The notes under the pieces: model-generated
The model's input: the letters and a program-made list of their open reading frames with translations, nothing else
The model's database searches: none
What the model was told of the DNA's origin: nothing
Translations under genes and position numbers: made by a program
Origin: CAZKDV01 sp964551645
GTDB lineage: Bacteria; Bacteroidota; Bacteroidia; Bacteroidales; DTU049
NCBI GenBank assembly: GCA_964551645.1
Contig: CAZKDV010000093.1
Coordinates: 1-9,159, forward strand
DNA: 9,159 nt
Direction of reading: 5' to 3'
Shown here: positions 1-6,527 of the stretch, piece after piece
Layout of the letters: the number at the start of each line of letters is the position of its first letter
How positions within the stretch are numbered: the stretch's first letter is position 1

Positions 1-1591
1 TTTCCAACTATAGTTCCTGCACTTGATGAAACATTTCCGATACTTGCAGTAAACTTAACTTCATAAGTTTTTAAATTAGGAGCACACAAAGTTTCTATAA
101 CAGTAATAATTGGTACTTCAATAACATTAACATCAACCGACTTAGTGTCGGGGCATAGTCCGCTTATAGTATATGTTATTGTGTGTTTTCCTACACNNNN
201 NNNNNNNNNNNNNNNNNNNNNNNNNNNNNNNNNNNNNNNNNNNNNNNNNNNNNNNNNNNNNNNNNNNNNNNNNNNNNNNNNNNNNNNNNNNNNNNNCCTG
301 CATCAATATCTACAGTGGTTCCTTCGCATACAGTTTTGTCTTCTCCCAAGTTTACAATCGGAGTAGGATGTACATTAACATCAACCGATTTAGTGTCGGG
401 GCATAGTCCGCTTATAGTATATGTTATTGTGTGTTTTCCTACACCTGCATTTTGTGGATTAAATATTCCGTTTTCGTCTATTGCGTTTCCAAACCATTCT
501 CCGTTCTCTTGTATGGTCTGAAACTGAATGTTTTGCTCATATTGGCAATAATCTAATTTTGTCGTAGTGATTGTGGCATCAGCATAAGGTAGCACAGTGA
601 TTGTTTTGCTGTCATAAGCAGTACAACCAAAATTGTCCGTAACTGTAACTGTGTATGTTCCTGATTTATCCACATTTATTATTTGTGTGCTTTGTCCATC
701 AGGATTCCATTTATAGCTAGCAAAACCTCCTCCTGCATCAATATCTACAGTGGTTCCTTCGCATACAGTTTTGTCTTCTCCCAAGTCAATTGTAGGTGCT
801 TCAAAAACTGTTATTTTAGTTGAGTCAATTGCTCCGCAAGTACCGGGCATGATAAACTTAATAAAATGCTCACCTGCTCCTGCTAAATCAGGATAAAACA
901 TACCGTCTTGGCTCATTCCACTTCCTTCCCAGTATCCACCATTTTCTAAAGCAATAAATTGTATATTTTCTTCATTTGTACAGTATTCTGTTTTACTAAT
1001 AGCAATTGTTGCAGTTGTAAAACCGGTTTCATTTCTAATGATTTCAAATCTATCTGATTGATCTGTTTGTTTTGCTGTAAATATATATTCTTCGCCAGGG
1101 TATATTAATACTCCAGTTTTTTTATCTCTGACTATAGGGCAAAAAATAGTTTCAAAATTATGTGTAAAATAAAAAGTGTATTCTTCAACACCAGACACAG
1201 GAATTAGATAAATATTTAGATTTTGTATTTTATTTACATCATTAGCTGAATATCCAGTAAGGTTCATTTCGGACCCCTCATACATTTTTATTAAATATAA
1301 TTGAGGGGATACACTAACATCGCCAAAAAACTTTGTCATATCAAAATCAAAGTCATATCCATCACTAGCCTCTTTCCTATATATGACAAAACATTCGTCT
1401 TCTTTATCATGATTATCATTTCTCATAACGCTAAAAGTCATTACATCAATAGTGTCATTATTAGCTTTAACGCTTGAATTTTGGTTTTTTTCTACAATTG
1501 AATTTTTGTAGTTGTAATTATTAGCATTTGCTGAAATACATATAATTAATGAGAAACATGCTATAAATAAGGTAGAAATGAAATTTTTCAT
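1..1591 (-). CDS. Modular secreted/surface protein with Ig/PKD-like repeat modules (probable T9SS cargo), 3' end outside window, contains gap
   Basis: Seen: an ATG at 1591 opens a Sec signal peptide (residues 1-23, hydrophobic core, SANA cleavage motif). Residues about 55-185 form a beta-rich domain with PQLYLI, EEYTFYF and EEYIFTAKQ, a pattern common in Bacteroidota secreted proteins. Alternating modules follow: a 'B' module (about 197-262, WEGSG...GMFYPDLAGAGEH), an 'A' module (about 269-333, LGEDKTVCEGTTVDIDAGGG ... GTYTVTVTDNFGC), B' (about 338-407), and A' running into the N gap. Left of the gap, positions 194 down to 1 continue in a different frame with the end of another B module (VGKHTITYTISGLCPDTK) and then a new module (ETLCAPNLKTYEVKFTASIG). 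The frame change is explained by the arbitrary gap size. Known: such cysteine-containing modules are typical of adhesins and other proteins exported by type IX secretion. Inferred: extracellular adhesive or structural role. A C-terminal sorting domain would lie left of the window and cannot be checked. Start and signal peptide are confident; function is general only. Confidence 0.8.
124..196 (-). repeat. Partial further copy of the B-module repeat, left of the gap
   Basis: Positions 124-196 match 372-444 at 72 of 73 bases; the only difference is C141 versus T389. This is the end of a B module (CPDTKSVDVNV in the minus-strand protein). The offset of 248 bp instead of 435 bp shows that sequence is missing inside the intervening N run. 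The block breaks off exactly at the gap edge, as expected for a contig ended by a repeat. Confidence 0.9.
197..296. other. Assembly gap of exactly 100 N
   Basis: The run is exactly 100 N, the conventional placeholder for a scaffold gap of unknown length. Both flanks are near-identical copies of sequence found elsewhere in the same gene, so the assembler most likely failed on a tandem repeat. The coding frame does not carry across 100 nt. Read literally, the frame meets a TAG at 191-193 just past the gap. This stop is an artefact of the placeholder length and not evidence of a pseudogene. Confidence 0.97.
297..731 (-). repeat. 435-bp (145-codon) tandem coding repeat unit, A+B module pair
   Basis: The 54 bases at 297-350 are identical to 732-785, which sets a repeat period of 435 bp, exactly 145 codons. 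The unit encodes one GEDKTVCEGTTVDIDA-type module plus one TISGLCPDTKSVDVNV-type module. Identity at 54 of 54 bases, including third codon positions, suggests a recent duplication or gene conversion. The sequence right after the identical block (351 onward versus 786 onward) diverges quickly, so module boundaries and linkers evolve separately. Confidence 0.88.
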
Positions 1592-1616
1592 GGATTTAGG
1601 TATTATAATAATTTAG

Positions 1617-1624
1617 CAAATTTA
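1617..1624 (-). promoter_or_regulatory. Candidate Bacteroidota -7 element for the modular secreted protein
   Basis: On the minus strand these bases read TAAATTTG, an exact match to the Bacteroidota -7 consensus TAnnTTTG, 25 nt upstream of the ATG at 1591. No clear TTG -33 element is seen at the usual spacing, and the region is very AT-rich, so a chance match is possible. The rest of the 240-bp region 1592-1831 holds only the rpoD terminator. Confidence 0.35.
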
Positions 1625-1720
1625 ATATATTTTTTTAAAATTTTAGTATTATTTTAGTGCTATTAATTTGTATGCTTGGATTTTTATTGCATATAATGGA
1701 GCATTTTGATGAGTAATTTA

Positions 1721-1767
1721 TAAAAAAACAAACCCAAACATTTTCAAAAATGAATTTGCTTGGGTTT
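1721..1767 (-). terminator. Rho-independent terminator downstream of rpoD
   Basis: The arms AAACCCAA (1730-1737) and TTGGGTTT (1760-1767) pair perfectly over 8 bp. After one mismatch a further C-G pair follows, and a small nested hairpin (CATTTT/AAAATG, 1739-1752) lies in the loop. Read on the minus strand, the stem is followed by a T run (complement of 1721-1728). It lies about 65 nt past the rpoD stop at 1832. It separates rpoD from the secreted-protein gene, which therefore needs its own promoter. The opposite strand also has a T-rich trail after the stem, so it may work in both directions. Confidence 0.8.
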
Positions 1768-1831
1768 ATTTTATTATTTGTTAATTGTTTAACTTGATGT
1801 TTACAGAACAATTAAATTATTTGAATGACTA

Positions 1832-2695
1832 TTATCCCAAATATTTTTTCAAGATTTTGTTTCTGTGATTTTGTTTTAATCTCCTTAAAGCTTTTTCCTT
1901 AATTTGTCTAACGCGTTCTCTTGTTAGACCAAATTTTGTTGCAATTTCGTCAAGTGTTAATGGTTGTTTCATTCCAATTCCGAAAAACATATTCACAATT
2001 TCTTTTTCTTTTGATGAAAGAGATGATAGTGCGCGTTGAATTTCTAATGCAAGAGATTCTTCCATCAGGGTGCTATCTGTTTTTGGTGAGCCGTCAGGAA
2101 CAATAACATCAATTAAACTCAAATCTTCATCTTCAACTATCGGAGCATCCATTGATACATGTTTAGATGAAATTTTGAATGCTTCTTTAACTTTGTCTTC
2201 AGATATGTCAAGTGCTTCGGCAACTTCAAGAGCAGAAGGGGCTCTTTCAAAGCGTTGTTCTAAAATAGCTGCTTGTTTTAATATTTTATTAACTGAGCCA
2301 ATTTGGTTAAGTGGCAATCTAACTAATCTTGACTGTTCAGCAATTGCTTGTAAAATTGATTGTCTAATCCACCAAACGGCATAAGATATAAACTTAAAAC
2401 CTCTTGTTTCGTCAAATCTTTTTGCAGCTTTAATTAATCCAATATTTCCATCATTGATTAAGTCAGGTAAACTCAATCCTTGATGCTGATATTGCTTTGC
2501 AACAGAAACAACAAAACGAAGATTTGCCTTAACTAATTTTTCAAGTGCAACTTGGTCTCCTTGTCTAATTTTTTGAGCTAATTGTACTTCTTCCTCTGGA
2601 GTTAGCAATTCAACTTTAGCAATATCTCCTAAATAAGTATCTAAAGAAGCAATTTCTCTGTTAGTAATTGATTTTGTAATTTTGAGTTGTCTCAT
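1832..2695 (-). CDS. rpoD: RNA polymerase primary sigma factor (RpoD/SigA, sigma-70 family)
   Basis: The 287-residue protein directs RNA polymerase core to housekeeping promoters. Seen: region 1.2 at about 17-45 (SLDTYLGDIAKVELLTPEEE); region 2 at about 52-122, with the core-binding segment DLINDGNIGLIKAAKRF and the -10 recognition and melting segment RGFKFISYAVWWIRQSI; region 3 at about 129-205; and region 4 at about 220-283, with the helix-turn-helix TLDEIATKFGLTRERVRQIK contacting the upstream promoter element. Region 1.1 is absent. This short form is normal for Bacteroidota, whose primary sigma recognises TTG/TAnnTTTG promoters. The motif set and the lack of specialised stress-sigma features argue for the principal sigma. 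The gene lies 49 nt downstream of htrA on the same strand with no terminator visible between them, so read-through from htrA is possible. A promoter of its own was not clear. A strong terminator follows. Confidence 0.96.
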   Translation of the reverse strand: MRQLKITKSITNREIASLDTYLGDIAKVELLTPEEEVQLAQKIRQGDQVALEKLVKANLRFVVSVAKQYQHQGLSLPDLINDGNIGLIKAAKRFDETRGFKFISYAVWWIRQSILQAIAEQSRLVRLPLNQIGSVNKILKQAAILEQRFERAPSALEVAEALDISEDKVKEAFKISSKHVSMDAPIVEDEDLSLIDVIVPDGSPKTDSTLMEESLALEIQRALSSLSSKEKEIVNMFFGIGMKQPLTLDEIATKFGLTRERVRQIKEKALRRLKQNHRNKILKKYLG

Positions 2696-2744
2696 AAATT
2701 TTGTTTAAATTAATAAATAATTTATATGAAAATAGGGGAGTAAA

Positions 2745-4199
2745 CTATAAGCCAAAACCGTAATAGGCTTTCATTCCATTTGGATATATTCCTTCAATAA
2801 GAATTCCATCTGTTTTTTTGTTTAGTGCATTTTTTACATCTGCAATTGTTCTGATTGGAGTTCCGTCAATTTGTGTAATGATAAAACCTTGTTGTATTCC
2901 TGCTTGTTGCAGTTTCCCACTATCTAACTTGGTTATTTTGACTCCATTATTGATTTTTAATTTTTGTAGTTCACTTTGTGCAACCAATTCAAAAGTAGCA
3001 CCCATAGTAGAATAACTGCTTTTTGAACCGTCTGCTGCATGTGTTTTTGTTGAGCCTGTATTGTCTTTTAGTGTAATTGTTACATTTCTTGCTTTATTAT
3101 TAGTTTTTATTGTCAAATTTAGTTTGTCTCCGGGTCTGTATTTGCTAATTATTTCAAGTAATCTTGAACTGCTATTTACTTCTTCGTTATTAATAGCTAA
3201 AAGTATGTCTCCTTGTTTAATTCCTGCATCGTCTGCTCCACTATTTGGCTCAACTCTTGCAACATACAATCCTTTTACATCTTTAATGTTTGCTTCTCGT
3301 GCAAATTGGGCTGTAATTTCTATTGCAGATATACCGATATATGCTCTTTGAATTTCACCATACAAAATGAAGTCTTCAACAACTTTTTTTGCAATTTTTG
3401 AAGGTATAGCAAATGAGTAACCAGTATAATATCCTGTTTCAGAAGCAATAGCAGTATTTATTCCAACTAATTGTCCGTTTTGATTTACTAATGCACCACC
3501 GCTATTTCCTTGGTTGACCGCTGCATCGGTTTGAATAAATGATTCAATTGAATTACCACCTCCCAAAATATTTATATTTCTTGCTTTTGCACTAACAATG
3601 CCAGCAGTAACGGTTGAGTTCAGGTTGAATGGATTTCCAACCGCGAGTACCCATTCTCCAATTTGCAATACATCAGAATCTCCAAAAGTTAAATACTGAA
3701 GATTATCTGCCTCAATTTTTAATAATGCTAAATCAGTATTTGTATCTTTTCCGATGAGTTTAGCCTCATATTCTCTCTTGTCGTCAAGTGTAACTACAAT
3801 GTGTTCGGCTTGATTAATAACATGGTTGTTAGTAACTACATAACCGTCAGAAGAGATAATAACCCCAGATCCTACACCAGAAACAGGATATTCTCGTGGA
3901 GTTGAATATCCGAAAAAATCAAAAAAAGGAGAGAAGAAATCATCATAATAAGTCCTTTTCATAAACTGTGTTTTGATGTGTACAACTGCCGGAACAGATA
4001 CTGAAGCTGCATGAGTTAAGTCGGTCGTAGTTTGAAATGCGTTTGGACTAAAATAATTTGTTCTAACTATTGGCAAAACTTCTTCCTGAGGACTTGTTTT
4101 TTCGGTATTTTTAAAGGTGAAAAAGAATATAACAAGAATTAAAACCGTTCCAAACATTCCGGAAAGAACTGAAATTAAAGTATTTTTATATTTTTTCAT
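2745..4199 (-). CDS. htrA: HtrA/DegP-type periplasmic serine protease, trypsin domain plus two PDZ domains
   Basis: The 484-residue envelope protease/chaperone degrades or refolds misfolded periplasmic proteins. Seen: an N-terminal hydrophobic segment (about 8-29), either an uncleaved anchor or a signal peptide; a chymotrypsin-fold protease domain with the triad His126 (TNNHVI), Asp156 (DTNTDLALLKI) and Ser233 (GNSGGAL); PDZ1 at about 285-385 (AYIGI ... GLYVARVEPNSGADDAGIKQGDILL); and PDZ2 at about 405-475 (GVKITKLDSGKLQQAGIQQG). The triad is complete, so it should be active. An aromatic-rich stretch before the protease core (YYDDFFSPFFDFFGY, about 84-98) sits where the regulatory LA loop lies in DegP. 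The length fits the Bacteroidota 'Do family' protease. DegP, DegQ and DegS types cannot be separated with confidence, although two PDZ domains argue against DegS. It is divergent from the 4415-7570 operon and upstream of rpoD on the same strand. Confidence 0.95.
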   Translation of the reverse strand: MKKYKNTLISVLSGMFGTVLILVIFFFTFKNTEKTSPQEEVLPIVRTNYFSPNAFQTTTDLTHAASVSVPAVVHIKTQFMKRTYYDDFFSPFFDFFGYSTPREYPVSGVGSGVIISSDGYVVTNNHVINQAEHIVVTLDDKREYEAKLIGKDTNTDLALLKIEADNLQYLTFGDSDVLQIGEWVLAVGNPFNLNSTVTAGIVSAKARNINILGGGNSIESFIQTDAAVNQGNSGGALVNQNGQLVGINTAIASETGYYTGYSFAIPSKIAKKVVEDFILYGEIQRAYIGISAIEITAQFAREANIKDVKGLYVARVEPNSGADDAGIKQGDILLAINNEEVNSSSRLLEIISKYRPGDKLNLTIKTNNKARNVTITLKDNTGSTKTHAADGSKSSYSTMGATFELVAQSELQKLKINNGVKITKLDSGKLQQAGIQQGFIITQIDGTPIRTIADVKNALNKKTDGILIEGIYPNGMKAYYGFGL

Positions 4200-4235
4200 T
4201 TTACTAAATATTTTAAAAACTGCACGACTTCATTG

Positions 4236-4243
4236 CAAATATT
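4236..4243 (-). promoter_or_regulatory. Weak candidate -7 element for htrA
   Basis: The minus strand reads AATATTTG, one mismatch from TAnnTTTG, which would give a leader of about 30 nt before the ATG at 4199. A TTTG lies upstream at 4257-4260, but the 13-nt spacing is short for a -33 element. An alternative TTAATTTG (4257-4264, also one mismatch) lies further upstream. Neither is decisive. Confidence 0.28.
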
Positions 4244-4273
4244 ATGCCTTTGTGCTCAAATTAACGAGATAGT

Positions 4274-4292
4274 TTATACAATTATTGTATAA
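4274..4292. promoter_or_regulatory. 19-bp perfect palindrome in the divergent intergenic region (possible operator)
   Basis: TTATACAAT and ATTGTATAA form perfect 9-bp arms around a single central T. The site is 75 nt upstream of the htrA ATG and about 120 nt upstream of the 4415 ATG. No T tract or adjoining gene end suggests a terminator. A dimeric regulator site is plausible, but no binding protein is known. Palindromes are easier to obtain by chance in AT-rich DNA, although 9 of 9 paired bases is notable. Confidence 0.45.
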
Positions 4293-4349
4293 TAGAAAAA
4301 ATGAATGGAACATGCAAAGTTATGAATTATTTTTCAAACAGATTAAAAG

Positions 4350-4361
4350 AATTGTACAATT
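4350..4361. promoter_or_regulatory. 12-bp perfect palindrome just upstream of the operon -7 element (possible operator)
   Basis: AATTGTACAATT is a perfect palindrome ending 7 nt before the TATTTTTG element at 4369. It would therefore lie between or over the -33 and -7 positions, where a bound protein could block or help RNA polymerase. It contains ATTGTA and TACAAT, the same half-sites as the 4274-4292 palindrome but in overlapping order. The role is inferred only. Confidence 0.4.
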
Positions 4362-4368
4362 AAATGTT

Positions 4369-4376
4369 TATTTTTG
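4369..4376 (+). promoter_or_regulatory. -7 promoter element for the 4415-7570 operon
   Basis: TATTTTTG matches the Bacteroidota -7 consensus TAnnTTTG exactly and is followed by CCAAAAA. The same TTTTTGC-AAAAA context precedes pgk. It lies 38 nt upstream of the ATG at 4415. The nearest TTG (4352-4354) is only 14 nt upstream, shorter than the usual spacing for a -33 element, so activator help or a weak promoter is possible. Confidence 0.55.
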
Positions 4377-4414
4377 CCAAAAATACGATGTCATATTGAC
4401 AGAAAAAAACTATT

Positions 4415-5185
4415 ATGTCTAATTTATACAAAAAAATATTTTTTATTTTCAAACGAAGACATTTTGTTTTTCTGTTAACACTTGCAACAATTGTTATATT
4501 ATTTATAGCAAGTTTAGCATGGTGGAAAATAAAAATACAGTATTTTAAAGACGATTTGAATGAGATTATAGAAGATTTTGCTAATGATATTGCAAAATTT
4601 GATGACTATTTTTTGCCAAAACATTTTGTAAGCATTACAGTTGAAGGAGAACAGAAATATAAACAGCTAACACAAGAAGACACATCTGAGCTGAAAGATA
4701 AACCTATGGATACTGCTCTTTATTATTTATTATGGGATAAATATATTGTAGAATATGGTTTTGAAGAACTTGATTCATTGACTATTGACTCTATAGTTAA
4801 GAAGACAATGGAAACTTATGCGTTAGATACTATAAGCATTTCAACTAAACAGGATGTTAAAGAAACACAACAAATAAAAAAAGAAGAATTAAAAGGAGTT
4901 GAACTGATGACACCTTCGCTTTTTGTGAGCGATACTGTGCAAGGTGCAGTAAAACAGCTTAATATGCAATTTAATGTTGAGTTTTGGGATTCTCCTCTCA
5001 ATCTGTCAGGTGCTAAAGTAGTTGGAAATATTATCACTCTTTACGGTATTAAAAAAACTGATGCAATTTCATTACAGTATGATCCCGAAAATGGCAATTT
5101 GTACTTGAAATATAATAATGCTCTATATCTTTTAGAAAGAGACGGAAAATTGCACCAATTTTCAAAATTAGTAAAAGTTAAATAA
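4415..5185 (+). CDS. Hypothetical single-pass membrane protein, first gene of the dapF-mltG operon
   Basis: I do not recognise this 256-residue protein. Seen: a short basic N-terminus (KRRH at 13-16), one hydrophobic segment at about 17-36 followed by WWKIK, then an acidic helical stretch (about 41-64, DDLNEIIEDFANDIAKFDDY) that could lie along or pack against the membrane. A mainly helical central part (about 100-170) rich in Lys, Glu and Thr follows. The C-terminal part (about 177-256) looks beta-rich (NMQFNVEFWDSPLNLSGAKV, NLYLKYNNALYLL). The basic-in rule predicts a cytoplasmic N-terminus and a large periplasmic domain. No catalytic motif or cysteine pair is evident. The stop is 1 nt from the dapF start, so it is very likely co-transcribed and translationally coupled. 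Its place ahead of dapF and mltG hints at an envelope role, but that is inference from context. ATG 4415 was chosen because it gives the full membrane segment and follows the -7 element at a suitable distance. Confidence 0.85.
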   Translation: MSNLYKKIFFIFKRRHFVFLLTLATIVILFIASLAWWKIKIQYFKDDLNEIIEDFANDIAKFDDYFLPKHFVSITVEGEQKYKQLTQEDTSELKDKPMDTALYYLLWDKYIVEYGFEELDSLTIDSIVKKTMETYALDTISISTKQDVKETQQIKKEELKGVELMTPSLFVSDTVQGAVKQLNMQFNVEFWDSPLNLSGAKVVGNIITLYGIKKTDAISLQYDPENGNLYLKYNNALYLLERDGKLHQFSKLVKVK

Positions 5186-5186
5186 G

Positions 5187-5999
5187 ATGAACATTATAAA
5201 ATTTGATAAATATCATGGTGCAGGCAATGATTTTATTGTGTTAAACAGCTATTTACATGATTATTTGCTCAGTAAAGAAGTTATTGCTCTGATGTGTCAT
5301 CGTCAGTTTGGGATTGGAGCTGATGGACTAATTATAGTTAAGAAAAGCCCTAATAGCGATTTTTATATGGAATATTACAATTCTGATGGACAATTAGCAA
5401 CAATGTGCGGTAATGGTGGCAGAGTGTCAGTAGCTTTTGCTTTTCGCAAAGGTATTATTAACAAAGAAATAACAACATTTCATGCCGCTGATGGAGAGCA
5501 TAAGGCTGAAATTATTGATATTAACGATTTTCAGTCAGTAATTAGTCTGCAATTGCATGTGAAAGATAAAGTTGCTCAAGTTGATGATAAAACTTTTTTT
5601 GTTGATACTGGCAGTCCGCATTTATGCAGATTTATTGAAAATATTGAAAGTTTTGATGTATATGAGGAAGGTCGAACTTTGAGGTATTCTTCTTTAGTGC
5701 CAACAGATGGTGTTAACATAAATTTCATTCAAATGTTAAATGATGGAATTTTTGTACGAACTTATGAGAGAGGAGTAGAAAATGAAACCTTGTCATGTGG
5801 AACAGGAGTTGTTGCATCAGCTTTGAGTTTTGTTGTTTATCAAAACGCCAAGAACAATCAGACTATAAGCGTATTTACGAGGGGTGGAAACTTTAAAGTT
5901 GAATATAAAAAAGAGCAAGATTTTTTTAAAAATATATGGCTGACCGGACCCGTAAGCTATGTATTTAGTGGTACTTATGCTATTAAAAAAAACAGATAA
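5187..5999 (+). CDS. dapF: Diaminopimelate epimerase
   Basis: The 270-residue cytoplasmic, cofactor-independent racemase interconverts LL- and meso-2,6-diaminopimelate, supplying the peptidoglycan cross-linking residue and the lysine precursor. Seen: the N-terminal signature FDKYHGAGNDFIVL (6-19); QFGIGADGLIIV (40-51); first catalytic cysteine Cys74 in MCGNGGR; GVNINF (185-190); and second catalytic cysteine Cys214 in ENETLSCGTGVVASA. Both cysteines of the two-base mechanism and both flanking glycine-rich loops are intact, and the length is normal for the family. The start lies 1 nt after the preceding stop, and its own TAA is directly followed by the ATG of the acetyltransferase gene, so translational coupling is expected. 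It implies meso-DAP-type peptidoglycan. Confidence 0.97.
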   Translation: MNIIKFDKYHGAGNDFIVLNSYLHDYLLSKEVIALMCHRQFGIGADGLIIVKKSPNSDFYMEYYNSDGQLATMCGNGGRVSVAFAFRKGIINKEITTFHAADGEHKAEIIDINDFQSVISLQLHVKDKVAQVDDKTFFVDTGSPHLCRFIENIESFDVYEEGRTLRYSSLVPTDGVNINFIQMLNDGIFVRTYERGVENETLSCGTGVVASALSFVVYQNAKNNQTISVFTRGGNFKVEYKKEQDFFKNIWLTGPVSYVFSGTYAIKKNR

Positions 6000-6527
6000 A
6001 TGCTAAAAGGTAATTTGATTTTGCTTCGTGCAATGGAGCCAAGTGATATTGATGAATTATACCATTGGGAGAATAATACAGAAAATTGGATAATTAGCAA
6101 CACTACTATTCCTTTTTCAAAACACTTTTTAAAAAATTTCATTCTCAATGCCAGCAATGATATTACTATTGATAAGCAAGTTAGACTAATGATAGTTGAA
6201 GTTTCTACAAATCAAGCAATAGGGACGCTTGATATTTTTGAATATGATCCTATACATCGCCGTGCAGGTCTCGGAATACTCATTGATGACACAAAAAGAA
6301 ATAAGGGCTACGCATCTGAAGCATTACAATTAGTGAAAGAATATTCTTTTAGCAAATTACAACTTCATCAATTATTTTGCAATATAATGGAAGAAAATGA
6401 AGGAAGTAAACATCTTTTTTTGAGACATGATTTTGAGATTACCGGCATAAAAAAGGAGTGGATATTGATAAACAATAAATGGCACGATGTGTTGTTTTTG
6501 CAGTTATTGAACAATAGTAAAAGTTGA
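6000..6527 (+). CDS. GNAT family N-acetyltransferase (RimJ/RimL/SpeG-like)
   Basis: The 175-residue protein has a single GNAT fold transferring acetyl from acetyl-CoA to an amine. Seen: N-terminal LILLRAMEPSDIDELYHWEN (6-25), typical of the RimL/SpeG-like branch; the central strand NQAIGTLDIFEYD (71-83) followed by RRAGLGILI (87-95); the acetyl-CoA pyrophosphate-binding motif RNKGYASEAL (110-119), fitting R-x-x-G-x-G/A; and C-terminal HQLFCNIMEENEGSKHLFLR. Its substrate (protein N-terminus, polyamine or small molecule) cannot be read from sequence. The ATG follows the dapF TAA with no spacer and the TGA overlaps the mltG ATG by 1 nt, so it sits firmly in a cell-wall operon. Whether it modifies a wall-related substrate is open. 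Confidence 0.92.
   Translation: MLKGNLILLRAMEPSDIDELYHWENNTENWIISNTTIPFSKHFLKNFILNASNDITIDKQVRLMIVEVSTNQAIGTLDIFEYDPIHRRAGLGILIDDTKRNKGYASEALQLVKEYSFSKLQLHQLFCNIMEENEGSKHLFLRHDFEITGIKKEWILINNKWHDVLFLQLLNNSKS

Noticed and set aside
191..193. In-frame TAG at the gap edge suggesting a truncated gene or pseudogene
   Set aside because: The stop appears only if the 100-N placeholder length is taken literally. One frame over, the same bases continue the repeat module exactly.
145..521. Plus-strand open frames running through the N run
   Set aside because: They exist only because Ns hide stop codons. They lie opposite the clear minus-strand repeat protein and have no recognisable protein features.
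1532..1591. Possible lipoprotein signal (LIIC at residues 15-18)
   Set aside because: The residue before Cys is Ile, not Gly, Ala or Ser, and a good signal peptidase I site (SANA) follows shortly after.
5975..6157. Antisense open frame of 60 codons over the dapF/GNAT junction, and similar antisense frames in htrA, rpoD and pgk
   Set aside because: They lie wholly opposite well-supported genes, show no conserved motifs, and are expected by chance.
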